Shown one piece after another: positions 25,901 through 37,899 of a stretch of 64,000 bases of DNA. Each line of letters begins with the position of its first letter. The first letter of the stretch is position 1. The position numbers were made by a program, and so were the translations under genes. The stretch comes from Heterobilharzia americana (taxonomy: Eukaryota; Platyhelminthes; Trematoda; Strigeidida; Schistosomatidae): NCBI GenBank assembly GCA_944470555.2, contig OX104134.1, positions 75,014,678-75,078,677 of the forward strand. The letters are read 5' to 3'. Under the pieces are notes generated by a model. That model saw only the letters and a program-made list of their open reading frames with translations. It made no database searches and was not told where the DNA came from.

Positions 25901-28900
25901 CAGTGCTGTTGAAATAAAAAATATGCAGAATATGCCTGAACTACGGCACTTTGGGGGAGTGATTGAAATAGAACGCTTTCAACTGAATCTTTGTATACAG
26001 GAGACTACGATCAGTCACTGACATTTCATTTTAATTGTATAATTCTTTGTTTTACTCACTAGATAACTTCAATGTACTGAGTTAATCTCAATCTTATGGA
26101 TGTCAGTTCTGTGCTTGTTATTTAATCTGTTAGTTAGTATTAGTTCTTCCTTTCCTGACATTCCTTACTCGTCTTTATACCTTTTGACATTTCCGTTTCC
26201 AAACATATAGACTACCAGGGATTTCTAGGTGCTCCATATGGTATTTTGCTTCCTCATTACTTTGGAGTCCGTAGTTGTATATTACTTTATGTGTTATCAT
26301 TCATCATTTTATCATTGAAGTATGTGATAATATAATTTCATTCGAATAGGCCATCCCATTTTAGGCTGTATTTACCTGGTGAAAATTCGTGAGAGACTGA
26401 CCTTGTTTCACTCTATAAATCCAGTTCTTCTTCCTTGATCGAAATATTTCAAGGGCTTTGAGGCTTAGATGGAAAATTTTATCAGTCGAGTAAAGAGAAA
26501 ACTTCTACTGGATAATGAGCATGATTTGAATAATGAATATGTACTCAAAATTACTAACTAAATAACGAGACCCACTTTAATACTCCTTGTAGGGACAATC
26601 TCTTTCAAGAGTCAAACATATGGTCAATGCATTCAAAAAAACGTGGAGCTTAATCTTCAGATGCCTCGGTGACATGATGAGCAATTCCACTACCACTTAA
26701 TGTTTTCTGAATGAAATGTGATCAAAACTCGTTTGGTTTGATTCACTTTTCATCTTCCTTTGCCATTACTGTTAGGTAGTTTACAGTAGTCGACAGGAAG
26801 TCTTGGACTTCGGTCTCATAGTTGTTGGCGCTCATCAACAGGGTGTATCTGCAACCTTGAGGGAACTGATATCCTTTCAGAGACCTAAACCAGCTTCTGG
26901 AGGGTGACCACTCAGGAAGCGACTTCCCTCCAGTAGGACTTGGTCAGATACATCGATTATTTACTGGAGAGTAAACAATTTCATGTTGTCTAGTCCGCTA
27001 ACCACCCAATAACAATTAAAGTGAATCATGATACTCACTCTCTTAGCCTGATAACCATATTACACAATGCTCAATATAATCCGGTCAGAATTTGAGAATA
27101 GACAAGGTGAAACTGGTTATTCTCCAGTGATCAACCAGTGCTTTCTATTACTCTCATATTTTTTTACACGTTTGTTGTTGTTATGTTAGGTATCACTTAA
27201 TAACTGACAATTCAGTTATCGATCAAAAGATGCATCGGAAATCTCTTCAACTATCCATGCTTACAGTACGGCTTTTCATACGACTTTATTATTCTTTCAT
27301 TGCTTAATTTCGAATCAGCTGAGACTCTTTATTTTATTAGATTGTACACAGCTCAAAGAAAATTTGATGAAATAAAATGAATTTGCCTTGTTTTCCTTTA
27401 CTTCATTTGAATTAGTGAGGAAGATCAATGGTTTAAAAACACTGAATGCATTATGAAATGTCATTAGTTGATTTTAAGTAATTATTCATTAGTACGGTAT
27501 CGTTAGGAGTTCTTTGTTACTTTTCACTTATATAAGACTAATATATTCACATTTTAAACGGATTTTTTCCATGTGTTCCAAAAACTTCAAAATGTGCGAT
27601 CAGTACGGACAGTATTTTATCACTGATATTCCTAGAATGTTGATATGATGCACTATGCTGTTATTATGTGGATCCTCAATAACCACCTATGTTGAACTAT
27701 TAAACAAATTGATCAGTACGTTATCAGATATATTACCTGTTGTGAATTATGACTCAACCAATAGAAATCTTTCCCTGTTGGGTTTTCTTAATACTGCATA
27801 CCCAAATCTTAATCACAGTCCACCTTTCTACCTATAAAATAAGAGTGGTATGACTATCAGCCCCGAAGGCACAATTACTCACCCACGTGTATGATTTTCA
27901 AGTTAACTGCATGAGTCTGCTGCATTGATAAACTATAGACTGTCATGTAATCAGTGCAGTATGCACATATGTACAAGTATTTGTTTCGCTATGCAATGTT
28001 ATGCTGCATTTTTTGCACCGTGATAACGCAGATTTTTGGAGACTGAAAGCTGGTGGTAGGTGTTAGATCTGAACCCATACTCTTTCAGCTACTCCCTTAC
28101 ATTAGCACCTTCAACCTCTCGGCCCTTCCACTAATATTCATGGTGTCCACGACCGCTTCATCCAAATACAAGTAGATGCCACAACCATCCCAACAACAAA
28201 ATACGGTATAGCAGGTACATACATACACTACAAGTCAACTACCTTATGCATCAAAGTTGTTGTCGTCAACACCATACGAACTCGCATACTATCTCTTTGA
28301 CAGGCAATATCTCGCCACACATGATTGTGAAGCAGTTTCCCTTGGGTTTCTACTGCCTTGCTACCTGCTGGTCTGTCTATTTGTGTGAGCCACTGCTCTA
28401 AGAAAGGATGTCACCTCTTAATTTATGCCATTGTACTGTTTGAATCTTTACACCAGTTTTTCATCTCTCCACCCTTATTTATTTACTCTGTCTATATGAC
28501 TAAGTTAAAGCATACTGTTTACATCACTAAACCGTGTAGTTCGAGGTTAAAAAATTTTATCTTGTGGAGATACCCTAATTAAGGGTATTGGCCTTTCCCT
28601 ATGTAAATGGCTCGATAACAACTGGTTAAGAAAAAGAATTGATAACTTCAGCTAAAACAATCATTTCAGTTTATAAATGGCATTGCAAAGAAAACTGAAT
28701 TGGTGATGATGGCAAACCATAAGTACAAATACAAGAATAATCATTTGTCGAATCCAGAAAAGTACAGCTAAGAAGATGAACAGATAAGTTTTACTTCTGA
28801 ATGATTATATATGCAATACTGGATAACAAGTAAATAGTTGAGTTTAGATATTGTCAAGCATTTTGAGGAGTTAAATTCGCCCAAAAATTATTTACGGATG

Positions 28901-29599
28901 ATACGATTTTGACTCCTGACAGGAAATAATTCCGGAATGCTTTACCCATTGTAACATATATTCACAAATGTGACTTCATCAAGAAGAAAATTTTTTCCTA
29001 GCAGCAACCATTTTTTTGGTCTTCTCCTATAATCAAATGGGTGTATTTCAATGATACGGTTGTGAAAAAGTATTTCATAGGAAAGGGAGGAGGTGAATAA
29101 ATTGACGGTTTGAATTTCATACGTTCGTAAGGCCATAAATGCTTTAATGGAGAAAGTCCTATTTAACGTACTTTGATATTTAAGTGGCGTTGTATAGCAT
29201 GCTAATTATATCCCCAACCCCTATCGATAGCACAAAAACATTATTTTTCCAAATCATGTCGAGGATAAGCTCATTTTTTTGAGTTCCACCTATCTACACA
29301 ATCGGTATCCATTACCATTTATTGAGAAATATGTGGACTGAAAGCATACTTTCATAGCCATCAGTATGATTTCAAAGAGCACTATTTCAAAGGATGAGTT
29401 CCGAATCCCTTTCCTGAAGCCTAATCCTAAATTATATATGATTCCCATCCTAAAATATGCCTTTATGTGAAGGATAATTTACCGAAGTGGATTAGTCGAA
29501 TACGCATTCACCAATTCCTCTCCTCTTATTCATTGGAGCCTATCTCTTAACGTGACCGAAAACATCTGCCATTAATTTCGCAGTTTGAAGTACATTCGG
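25901..29599. other. No gene recognised
   Basis: About 3.7 kb without a supported gene. Short open frames near 27655, 28358 and 28942 have no domain I can name. No member of the repeats used elsewhere in the window was noticed. Confidence 0.45.
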
Positions 29600-29820
29600 G
29601 TCACCTGAATGAGGATTATTTGTTTGATATTGTTTATAGGGTTTAATCAAGCCTTCCTAAAGGTTTACGTCAGTATCTGGTGTTTATTGCATATGCTACG
29701 GCAACTCAATTTGAAGTAAAAGCTGTGCATACAGAAGCGGTTTGTTAAATCCTTGCTAACATGGTCAAAACATCGATAACTGATCGAGGTCGTCTGACAA
29801 CCTTCGGCATCAACTGTTCC
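29600..29820 (+). pseudogene. Possible gypsy-type integrase core relic
   Basis: In one plus frame, SSLPKGLRQYLVFIAYATAT followed by QFEVKAVHTEAV, and about 12 codons later KTSITDRGRLTTF, resembles the G..YILVFIDYAT....A......TAEAV.......TDRG..F stretch of retroviral-type integrases. There is a stop between the halves, and one catalytic position (D in FID) is A. It is short and degenerate, and chance similarity is possible. Confidence 0.35.
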
Positions 29821-29850
29821 TTTAACAAATCCACCCATATTTCACAGCAC

Positions 29851-29883
<33 letters not shown>

Positions 29884-29911
29884 CATAATCGTTATTATTA
29901 CTATTATTACT
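29851..29911. repeat. (TTA)n microsatellite, imperfect
   Basis: About 60 bp of ATT/TTA units with a few interruptions in the right third. Confidence 0.9.
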
Positions 29912-30309
29912 GACGCATAATCTCTAACATTTAAAAGTCATAAACTTTATTTCAAACCCATTTTGATTAGAATACCTTTAGTTACTTACAGTAACCGTTT
30001 CTATTTGAAAATCTCTCCAAAAAATTCTTTATTTTCACCTTATTAACGAAACCATATAGTCGATTTTACGACTACAACTCATTGTACCATCTTTTCCTTA
30101 GTTTAACAATTTCTTCTATCATTTGATATAGCTTGCGTACCTAGTAAACAGAGTTTTGATCACAGATGTCTTCATAGCATTGTTCGTGTTTGATGGAATC
30201 ATTTTTTGAACAATGTTGATGTCAGGTGAAGGGAAGTACACAAGGAAGGCAAGTCGATCGATGAGGTTATAAACATTAGTCAACTGAAGCAGCTTGGACA
30301 TATTCTATG
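29912..30309. other. No gene recognised
   Basis: AT-rich sequence with no recognised motif. Confidence 0.5.
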
Positions 30310-30700
30310 CATACCAATTCATCACCCACCTCAGTGTTATGAATGCTAGGTGAAGTTGGAAAACGGTTTGGCTTGGCCAGACCAATAACTGGCACCAGTC
30401 GATGAAGGCCCTGACTGTTGGTTTCAGACGTATGAGAAAATATAGACTACATGGTTTGGGTCCTCGAAATGAAAGGAATCAGTGGTTGAGGACTGTTGGT
30501 GATATGACTAGAAATTAGTCATGATGGTGCAGATGTATTCACTCTTTAGTATCTTCTACATCTTGAATATTTGTCCTAACCATTATATTTAAATTGTTTA
30601 TTTGGTCACATAACTTTGCCAACTTTGATACACTGTTTTTCTATCCACTTGTTCTTTGTATGATACTGTGAGGTGTTCTGCAAATAACTACTACCGCATT
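30310..30700 (+). mobile_element. Family A 3' end, plus strand, 5' truncated
   Basis: GACCAATAACTGGCACCAGT, then GAAAGGAATCAGTGGTTGAG and GCAGATGTATTCACTCTTTA match 51130-51320 closely, and the reverse complement matches 57330-57560. These blocks encode the C-terminal NWHQSMK, ERNQWL and RCIHS residues. A 3' untranslated stretch (TTTGGTCACATAACTTTGCC) follows. The copy is truncated upstream near 30310, typical of RTE insertions. Confidence 0.75.
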
Positions 30701-31284
30701 ATTCATGTAACCGAAAATTCTTGTAGACACACTACATGTGAAAAAATAAATATGACTATCCTCGTAGTTTCACGTCACCCACCAGTAATGGAAAAAAGCA
30801 AGTAAAAGTTACTCACTAATTAGATGATCTAGAAGGCTTAAAGAAACAGCTTTTCTTTCGTTTTGTTCAAATATTCATAAGTTTTGTTGATACTTTACAC
30901 TGACTATATAATGAACCAAATTGCCAAACGGAAGTATATTACTAGTTGAAAAATGAGCTATATAAGTAGAACTCTGAAAGTAACTCAATTTTAAGGCTCA
31001 TCTGAAGATTGATTTATACTAATTTCTAATCCATAAACTCCTAAACAGGTTTTGAAGTGAATGAATACGTGTTTACTCTGCTTTATGTCCATACTGAGAT
31101 GACAGTATAGTTGATTCGAAGTTAACAACATTACGCCGAACGTTTTTACTCCAGATGGTTGTTTTGTATCGTATTTTCATTCGCTGTGTCTACTTCAGGT
31201 ATATATCTGCGGTACTTACAATGCATAGTTAACATTTATATAATTTTCTAAAAGTAATCTCATTACTCAACCTTGCCTGGTAAA
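30701..31284. other. No gene recognised
   Basis: AT-rich sequence with no recognised motif. Confidence 0.5.
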
Positions 31285-31410
31285 CAAGTTCACCAGTTGC
31301 TAGTCGGCATTAAGTCCAGATAAAGAGGCAACGTTGGGCGTGGAGCTAGCAACCCTACACCGGGAAATCATTCCAATCGCTACAGAAACTTAAAAGCACA
31401 AAAAAAGAGT
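31285..31410 (+). mobile_element. Family B 5' end fragment only
   Basis: AAGTCCAGATAAAGAGG followed by GTTGGGCGTGGAGCTAGCAA and CCCTACACCGGGAAATCA parallels the 5' untranslated starts at 4480 and 33958. Similarity stops after about 120 bp. Having the 5' end without a body is unusual for a non-LTR element, whose copies normally keep the 3' end. Confidence 0.7.
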
Positions 31411-32039
31411 GGAATCAAAGTAAACAAAGGTGTATGGGACGAAAAGGAATTAGAAAATGAAGGTAAGTGAGAATGTTAGAGCGTTAGAAAACACCAAAGA
31501 GTGACATAACAACGGGAAAGAAAATGCAGCTTATAATCCTCACTATTCTACACGTCAGTAATCTTGTTGTTAAATTATCATTTAGCGTACATTTCTATAT
31601 ACTTTACTCTATAATTTACAATTTATAAGTGAGAAAAATGTTGTTAGTTTTTACAAGCAGATTTTATTTTCACATTAAAACAGGTAACTATTAAGACCTT
31701 ATGATATTTTCACCGCAGAATGATTTACAATTTTTGAGTGGAAGGTATACCATGCAAAAAAAGATTTTGATTTCAGTAAGTTTCAAAAGGCTCTATAAGA
31801 AAAATAACCATAAACTTCAAAAGAAGGCACTAAGATGGATACGAAAAGTGATACAAGGCCTGAGAGATAAGTTTGAGCAAAACATTCAATATCCCAATAA
31901 ACATCATTTTTAAAAATAATGAATATGGCTGATCACAAGTGATGCACTTTATACTTAACAGGACTAAGATGCACAAATTTCCGATGGTGAATACAACACA
32001 ACAGACACTAATTTAGAATAGTAGAATAGGAGCAAAAGA
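31411..32039. other. No gene recognised
   Basis: The 70-codon plus frame at 31701-31913 is lysine-rich without recognised domains. Nothing else is seen. Confidence 0.4.
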
Positions 32040-32810
32040 AAGTTATCCAGATTTATCATCAAAATCAATAATGAAGACATCACGATATGGGGTATCATCC
32101 ATAATGATGATGATAGGTCTGCACTTTAAGCTGACATTGCTAAATTGGTTGCATGGTTTTAACCACGGAGCCTGAAAATCAATTCCATCAAATTTACGGT
32201 AATGTTATTTAGGACTAACATATCTGGTGGAAACTCATTAAATGGTGGACTATGTCATGTTTTGGAACTGAAGGACTTAGGGATTATCATATGTCGCGAA
32301 ATAAAAATCGCTGGTAATTTTAACGTTTCTGCAACCAATGCTTTTCATATACTTTGGTTGCTTCGTAGAGTATTCAAATACTTTGATGAAGAGATGTGTA
32401 GAACCCCGCACCACACTTACATAAGTCCTCATTTATAGAAATGCATCCAGGTAGCTATTCCATTCTTTAAGAAGGAAGTTAGTACACTAAAATGCGTTTA
32501 AATGGTTGCAACTGAACAAGTGATAGATATTATCCATCTTCCTTATAAAGAGAGAGTAGCAACCTCAAAACTGTTCACCTAATGTGATCGTAGAAAAAGA
32601 GGTCACCTGATTTTAGCCTTTTGCATTCTTTACCCCCTTCAGGACGGAACACGTTACATGATCTCGAAAAAACGATCCAGAAGACACGGTAGAATCTTAT
32701 TCGAGTGGACTACCGGTTTTCCCATAGAGTAGAACTCGTTGCTGAAACAACTGGTAGTAATTCATACGGAAATCACATTCAAGGAAAAACTGAACCTACA
32801 CAGAGATAAT
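32040..32810 (+). pseudogene. CR1-like reverse transcriptase relic, C-terminal half
   Basis: DDITIWGIIHNDDDRSAL (near 32070; motif C region, DDI kept), then KINSIKFTVMLFRTNISGGN, LKDLGIIICREIKIAGNFNV, AFHILWLLRRVFKYFDEEM and HTYISPHL, and in later frames PYKERVATSKLFT and a RGHLILAF-like block. This is the part of the RT that follows the palm in Jockey/CR1-group elements. It is complementary in extent to the N-terminal relic at 8242-8940 but sits 24 kb away. Confidence 0.7.
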
Positions 32811-33289
32811 TATTCCAAGGACTAACACTGACTAGTAATTTATTATCTTTTTTACTGAGGACCGAAAGAAAATCCACGGTTGGTTAATGGATAAATCAAA
32901 TCGATCAAGCTGTCAAACATACGTGAAAAACAGGAGCTAGGTCAGTAAATAAAAGCTGCGCTAACTTCCCCATTCTCTTCACCTATCCAAACATCGGTAA
33001 CACTGGCAATAGGTTTTAGAAGTCTGACCACTGTGAAGGGACTCACCTTAAGAAAAACACAGAACAACGGATGTATGAGTCTCAACTGAAGCCACTTTGT
33101 CTGAATCAAGAGCAAGCCTTATCACGATAATATATCTTAAATGAGGCGTGAAAGAAAATGATGTTATACTATTATTTGCACTGACATTATTATGCAGTGA
33201 ATGAGGAAGCGTAAAAAAGGTTGAATTACAACTCGCACCCTTTCGAACTGGTTCCTTAGACCTGAGTTTTGAAACACCTGACCACTTCA
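32811..33289. other. No gene recognised
   Basis: An 80-codon minus frame at 33048-33290 lacks recognisable features. No repeat is identified. Confidence 0.4.
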
Positions 33290-33930
33290 CCCAAATGCGC
33301 AGTTTTCACGACTATCAAGCTTACTCACCCAATCCACCGCCAGAAAACAACACAGTACAAACACGACAAGTGGACCACCATATGTATTCAAGGTGATGTC
33401 GTTAACCCATCTGTCCTAGGGGAGCCATCCAATCGATTAGTCTGGCCACCCTGAACCCTCTCCAGACCGAATCCAACTTCACTTACCATGTATGACACGT
33501 CGACGTAGTTAGCAACTCAGCATACGTAGTACATGTCCAAAGCATCTCAGTCGACTAAGATTCCGACCTCATCAGTCAACTTGCTTTTTTGCCTACTACC
33601 CTTTCCCTGACCTCAACATTGCTCATACAATGATTTCACCAACTTCGAGCAATACTACGAAAACATCTGCAATCAAAACCCCGTAACTGCTTCATGTCTT
33701 CTAGTTTTGACGGCGATGTCTCACAGTGGCATAATGAGAGAGAATGCACTGAACTGAGAGATAGTAAGGTTTTTCGCCGGTGACACAAATGACATAAATT
33801 TGCAAATGCCAACGGGTCCTTTGTATCCGAGCTGAGATTTCGTCAGCAACTTGGCCGTTCGAGCTGATGCAAAATCCACAAACAAATATGGGAAGTCATA
33901 GACACACTCCGTCAATAGTTCCTATAATTA
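33290..33930 (-). mobile_element. Family A C-terminal relic
   Basis: GTCTGGCCACCCTGAACCCT, CATACGTAGTACATGTCCAA and CATCTGCAATCAAAACCCCG match the reverse complements of family A 3' blocks (QTKTWHQ region, VLRMP region and DHRCLR region). The DEISARIQ block is readable near 33830. It ends beside the 5' end of family B copy 2 at about 33940. Confidence 0.65.
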
Positions 33931-33939
33931 AACTGGTTT

Positions 33940-35739
33940 CTTAGTCTCTAGCCGGTCCTAAGTCCGGATAAAGAGGAAAGGTTGGGCATAGGGCTAGCAA
34001 CCGTACACCAGAAATTCAATCCAATCACTAAACAAACTTCAAAGTACAAAAAATATATCAAACAAAAATAAACTTATTCCTAGCTGGAAACGGGGAGACG
34101 AAATGACGCCGGTTGGTCAGACTTCATGAAGCCAATTGGCCGGGCCGATGTATCTTCTCTTCTCTCGGTGAAAGCAAAAGTGAGCATGGGGACATGGAGT
34201 GTTCGAACAATGTTTGAAGCTGGCTGGCTGGCAAGTCTGCCCACATTGCAAAAGACATGCGAAGATATATCATAGAAGTGCTAGGAATCTGCAAAAGCAG
34301 ATGGAATGCAAGTGGACTCTCCAAACTGTCAACTCGACGGTCTACTCCGATATTGTCACCCAGAAGACAATCACCAACACACTGAACTCTGCAATGGCTG
34401 TCATGATGTCCTCGAAAGCATCGATAGCTCTCATGCGGTGAGAACCAATCTCCTCGTGCGGGATCATGACATCGAGATTCAAATCAAACGGAAGGAAAGT
34501 CACGATCATTCAATGCTACACTACGCTATGCACCTAAAAATAATGCAGATCAAGAAAAGAAGCAGAAATTCTATTGACAACTGCAACCAGTACAGGACAA
34601 GATACCACTCCAGTTGGGGACACCAACATTCTAATGCCTGACATGAATGTCGAACTGGGAGCAGACAGCACAGGAAGAGAACTGATCATGAGTCGAGAAG
34701 CACTCGGTGAAATGATGAGTGAGAATGGAAACTGGTTTGGAGACTTCTTCTCATTTAATGATTTGATGATTGCAGGCACTGTCTACAAACACAAGGATAT
34801 TCCCAAGACAGAGACATGCATTTCACCAGACACCAAGACACACCACAAATCAGATCGACTTCGTCTCAATGTGAAGAAAGTGGAGACACAGCCTACTGGA
34901 CACAAGATGAGGTCAAGAAGAGAGAGGAGCAGATGTAGGTGGTTCACAATACTCACTTCACTATCTAGTACAAGGAACCTACCTTCAAAATCAAGTTGAA
35001 AGCCCTCACTTCACAGAAGTTGGTGATACACCACAGTTCATGTTCAATAACCATCCAGAACAGAAACTCAACTGAACTGAACTGCAGGACGAAACTACAG
35101 TGGACATCTTCACATCAGTCAGCTATCGGGACAGCATGCGAGACATTAGGCAACATTCCCGAGGAAAAATGGGTGGAAGAACACTGGAACTCTTCGAAAG
35201 AGACGTGGAAGGGAACCTGCCTAACCGTGTTAGGAAGGGAGAAGAAACAAGACAGTGAATGGAATGGATCTCCACACATCTCCACATGGAGGTTGAGAGA
35301 GGAGAGTGGAGAAGAAGAGAGGAAGATGGTGAATCAGAAGATTAACCAGTGCAGTGTAGGGTAGGGTAGAGTAGTTCAGGGATGAGCAACGAAAAGAGGT
35401 ACTGAATACAACCTATAAAACACTACACTGGACAAAGAAGTGTGGAGAGTTGGCGCAAAGACAAAAGACAATTCTACGACACACTTGCAACTGTAGCAGA
35501 ACAGGCTGCAGGTAAGGGAGACACAGACCTGACAATATTATCTCAAATAACCAGATTACTATCAGGGAAGGAAGAGATCAACTCAGATGAAACCAATGAG
35601 AGATAGTGAAGGGGACTTAGTTATCATTAAGGAGGAGTAACAAAGGAAACGATTGACTGACTACTCGAGAAAACTCTTGAATCGACCATCATCTGCAAAT
35701 CGTCCAGAAATACTATCTGCAGCTGGGCCACATAACTCT
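33940..35739 (+). mobile_element. Family B copy 2, 5' part (interrupted by gypsy element)
   Basis: It starts with AGTCCGGATAAAGAGG like copy 1, but across 33940-34233 the two copies differ at roughly one base in eight by eye, far more than their 3' parts. The endonuclease follows in several frames, then a linker. The last recognisable block is KLLNRPSSANRPEILSAAG at 35660-35725 (the LLNRPAPLNPPDI region before RT). The gypsy LTR starts at 35740. Stops and shifts are frequent. Confidence 0.75.
34199..34999 (+). pseudogene. Family B APE-type endonuclease remnant
   Basis: The start block VRTMFEAG (near 34200) is followed by degenerate sequence. The best piece, 34574-34999, holds LMPDMNVELGADSTGRELIM, where the family norm is GDLNAKVG; then EALGEMMSENGNWFGDFFSF, NDLMIAGTVYKHKDIPKTET and SPDTKTHHKSDR (normally SPDG.T.NQIDHI). 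The catalytic GDLN aspartate region reads PDMN, and the IDH motif is lost, so the enzyme is dead. In active elements it nicks target DNA to prime reverse transcription. Confidence 0.72.
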
Positions 35740-36008
35740 TGAAAGGTAACGAGAAGACCGAGACGAAGGAAGGAATGTTTATTGTTAACAATTGGTACAG
35801 TAGTCGTTAAATATGGTACACCTTGAACTAAAACCGTCATTTGAAAAATGTGCTTCGTTTCCTCGTCTACTTCACTCTTGACATGTTCTTTATATGCTTG
35901 CGTTTCTCTTGACCGAATCCTTACCCACTGTTGGTAATTCCCTATGATTTCTCCCACCCTCTCAAAATATACTCCTTAGATCCATTCCTTTCAGCAACGT
36001 CCACTACA
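35740..36008 (-). repeat. Gypsy 3' LTR
   Basis: Plus-strand ends TGAAAGG and CCACTACA, that is TG...CA on either strand. It matches 39815-40083 without a difference found by reading, and the following ten bases CTCGTCCCCC are also shared. Confidence 0.88.
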
Positions 36009-36021
36009 CTCGTCCCCCGTC
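36009..36021 (-). promoter_or_regulatory. Polypurine tract of the gypsy element
   Basis: On the minus strand GACGGGGGACGAG lies directly upstream of the 3' LTR, the expected place for the plus-strand primer of reverse transcription. Ten of these bases also lie outside the 5' LTR at 40084-40093. Confidence 0.6.
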
Positions 36022-36045
36022 AAAATTTCGGGTTTGCAACCGTGT

Positions 36046-36310
36046 TCATCTTCTTGGTGCTGTCTTCTCTTGGTCTTCGTGCAGTGTTTCATCTTCTTCT
36101 AACCACTCCCATTTTCGAAGTAGGCTGGCGTTTGCTCTTTGTCTTTTTTTTGATGGTATAAACTGAACCGCGTCTCTTGCTAATGATATATGTTCCTTCC
36201 CACTTCGGGAGTTTCCTTCTACTATATTCCCCCCGCCTGACGTATATCCTCGTTCTTTACATTTCACCTGATCTCCAACCTCAAGCGGTTTCCATTTACT
36301 CCTCTCTGCA
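36046..36310 (-). pseudogene. Gypsy pol C-terminal fragment
   Basis: The minus strand encodes VGDQVKCKERGY; in a neighbouring frame KLPKWEGTYIISKRRGSVYTI is readable, corresponding to the GPF/Y-like block after the integrase core (KW.GPY.V...VY.I). A frameshift near 36240 separates the two. The ORF ends near 36046, just inside the 3' LTR. Confidence 0.6.
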
Positions 36311-36410
36311 CAGATTTTTCAGCATCAGCTTTATGTTCTTGTTCCACTTTTCTGATTGCATGTTTCCGCTCATTTCTCAATCTAGTCATGTTCCATGGCT
36401 GTCGTCGGGG

Positions 36411-37134
36411 CTAGATCTTACTATGTATTGGAAGCCGTGGTTTCCTGACATGCATTAACTGGAACGCCGACTTCTTGGTTGTTCCTTGTACCGAGGCACG
36501 ATGAGTTAAAAATGTTAACGGCAGTTTCGTTTCCCAATTTCCTCCTTTCGAGGCCAACCACTCCTTAAGTGTACGGTTATTCCATTCTGTCAAACCGTTA
36601 GTCTATGGGTGGTACGGCATCATTCTTATCCTCTTGAAATCAAGTTACTCCAAACAGGATTGGAATTCTTCACAATCAAAACAAGGACCTCGGTCGGTCA
36701 ATATCATTTTCAGCACAGTGATCCGCGACAATATGCCACATCACCGATGCAGTCACTGTGTTCGCGCGTTGACCAGGAATCGCGACAGCGTCTACCCATC
36801 GTGTAGCATGCTCCGTCATCATCAACAAGTATTGGTTGCCACTAGATGTCTGCGGAAATGGTCCCACCACGTTCACAGACCACAGGTCACCAACTGCCTC
36901 CACTAGAATCGACTGAAGCGGTGGTCGTACATACCGACCACCTTTCATTGACAATGAGGACAGCCCAGTATGTGTTTGGCAACATCTATCACACCCACCC
37001 AGTATGCACTTTGTCTCAGGAGGTCGGCTTTCCGTGAGGCACCTGTATGTGCCAACTGGTGGCATTCTTGTAACATTTTGTCGCATAGATATCTCAGAAT
37101 CACTGCCAACCAGCTCCCATCGTGTTCTCGCCAC
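36411..37134 (-). pseudogene. Gypsy integrase, broken
   Basis: The core begins with GDLWSVNVVGPFPQTSSGNQ, where the expected first catalytic D (W..DVVGP) is N. YLLMMTEHATRWVDAVAI follows. The second block is read as LTDRG-like only in another frame near 36690. The third lies in TEWNNRTLKEWL (near 36555-36590), where the glutamate is kept. A stop separates the halves near 36600. The enzyme would join element DNA to the chromosome; this copy cannot be expected to do so. Confidence 0.75.
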
Positions 37135-37720
37135 GTCAGCATTCCAGAAGTATTCACCGGCAGACGTTCTTTCTGCGTCAACAACATTCTCAACTCTTTA
37201 TTTCCGACAGACGTTTGTGTCTTCGTTCCTTCAGTTATGGCTTTTATCACTTCTTTAAGTGTAGGGTCCGACTTCTGAAGGCGAATAAGTCTTAATGGAT
37301 CCCGTTCCACTGCATGTACACCATATGCAATCTCCGGTAGTTCATTTTCTTCTTCTGATCTTGATAGGAAGTCTGCCAACCAATTTTCTTTCCCTGCCAC
37401 ATGGCCGATTGTGAAATCGTGTTCTCGCAGTCGTAACATCCAATGTGATAATTTTCCTCTGGGATCTCTTGCTGTCTTAAGCCATTGTAGAGGTTTGTAG
37501 TCAGTTTCAATATGGAATCGTTGACCGAGGAGGTACGATCTCCATTTCTCAAGTGTCCAAACTTTTACCAGACATTCTTTTTCAACTGTGGAATATTTCT
37601 GTTCTGCAGATGTTAGGACACGGCTGGCATACTCCACTACTCCTTCAGTCTGTCTCAGAACTGCGCCTATTCCATAATCATTTGCATCGGTGGATACGAT
37701 GAATGGCTACCAGGTACTGG
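36945..37720 (-). pseudogene. Gypsy RNase H and zinc-binding region
   Basis: The frame encodes EYASRVLTSAEQKYSTVEKE, VWTLEKWRSYLLGQRFHIET and DYKPLQWL, then GKLSHWMLRLREHDF and GHVAGKENWLADFLSR: RNase H of the gypsy type. The block before its start (STDANDYGIGAVL, near 37690) is in another frame. It continues into ECHQLAHTGASRKADLL..CPHCQ, the H-x3-H and C-x2-C integrase zinc site. This is the longest intact stretch (230 codons). Confidence 0.8.
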
Positions 37721-37899
37721 TAGTTTATAAGTCATTCCTTGGTCATTCAGGAGTTCCTTGATGTGATCAAACGTTTTCTGTGCCTCCTTCATCCACATAA
37801 ATGTGGAAAAGTGTCAAGTAGCTTATATAGAGTAGCTGCTATCTAATTGAAATTTTTAAGAAACCGACTGTGGAATGCTGCTCTGCCCAAGAACTGTCG

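Noticed and set aside
36970..37278. Plus-strand open frames over the gypsy interior (also 34534-34779, 36177-36458, 62523-63023)
   Set aside because: These are antisense shadows of retrotransposon coding frames and have no domain of their own.
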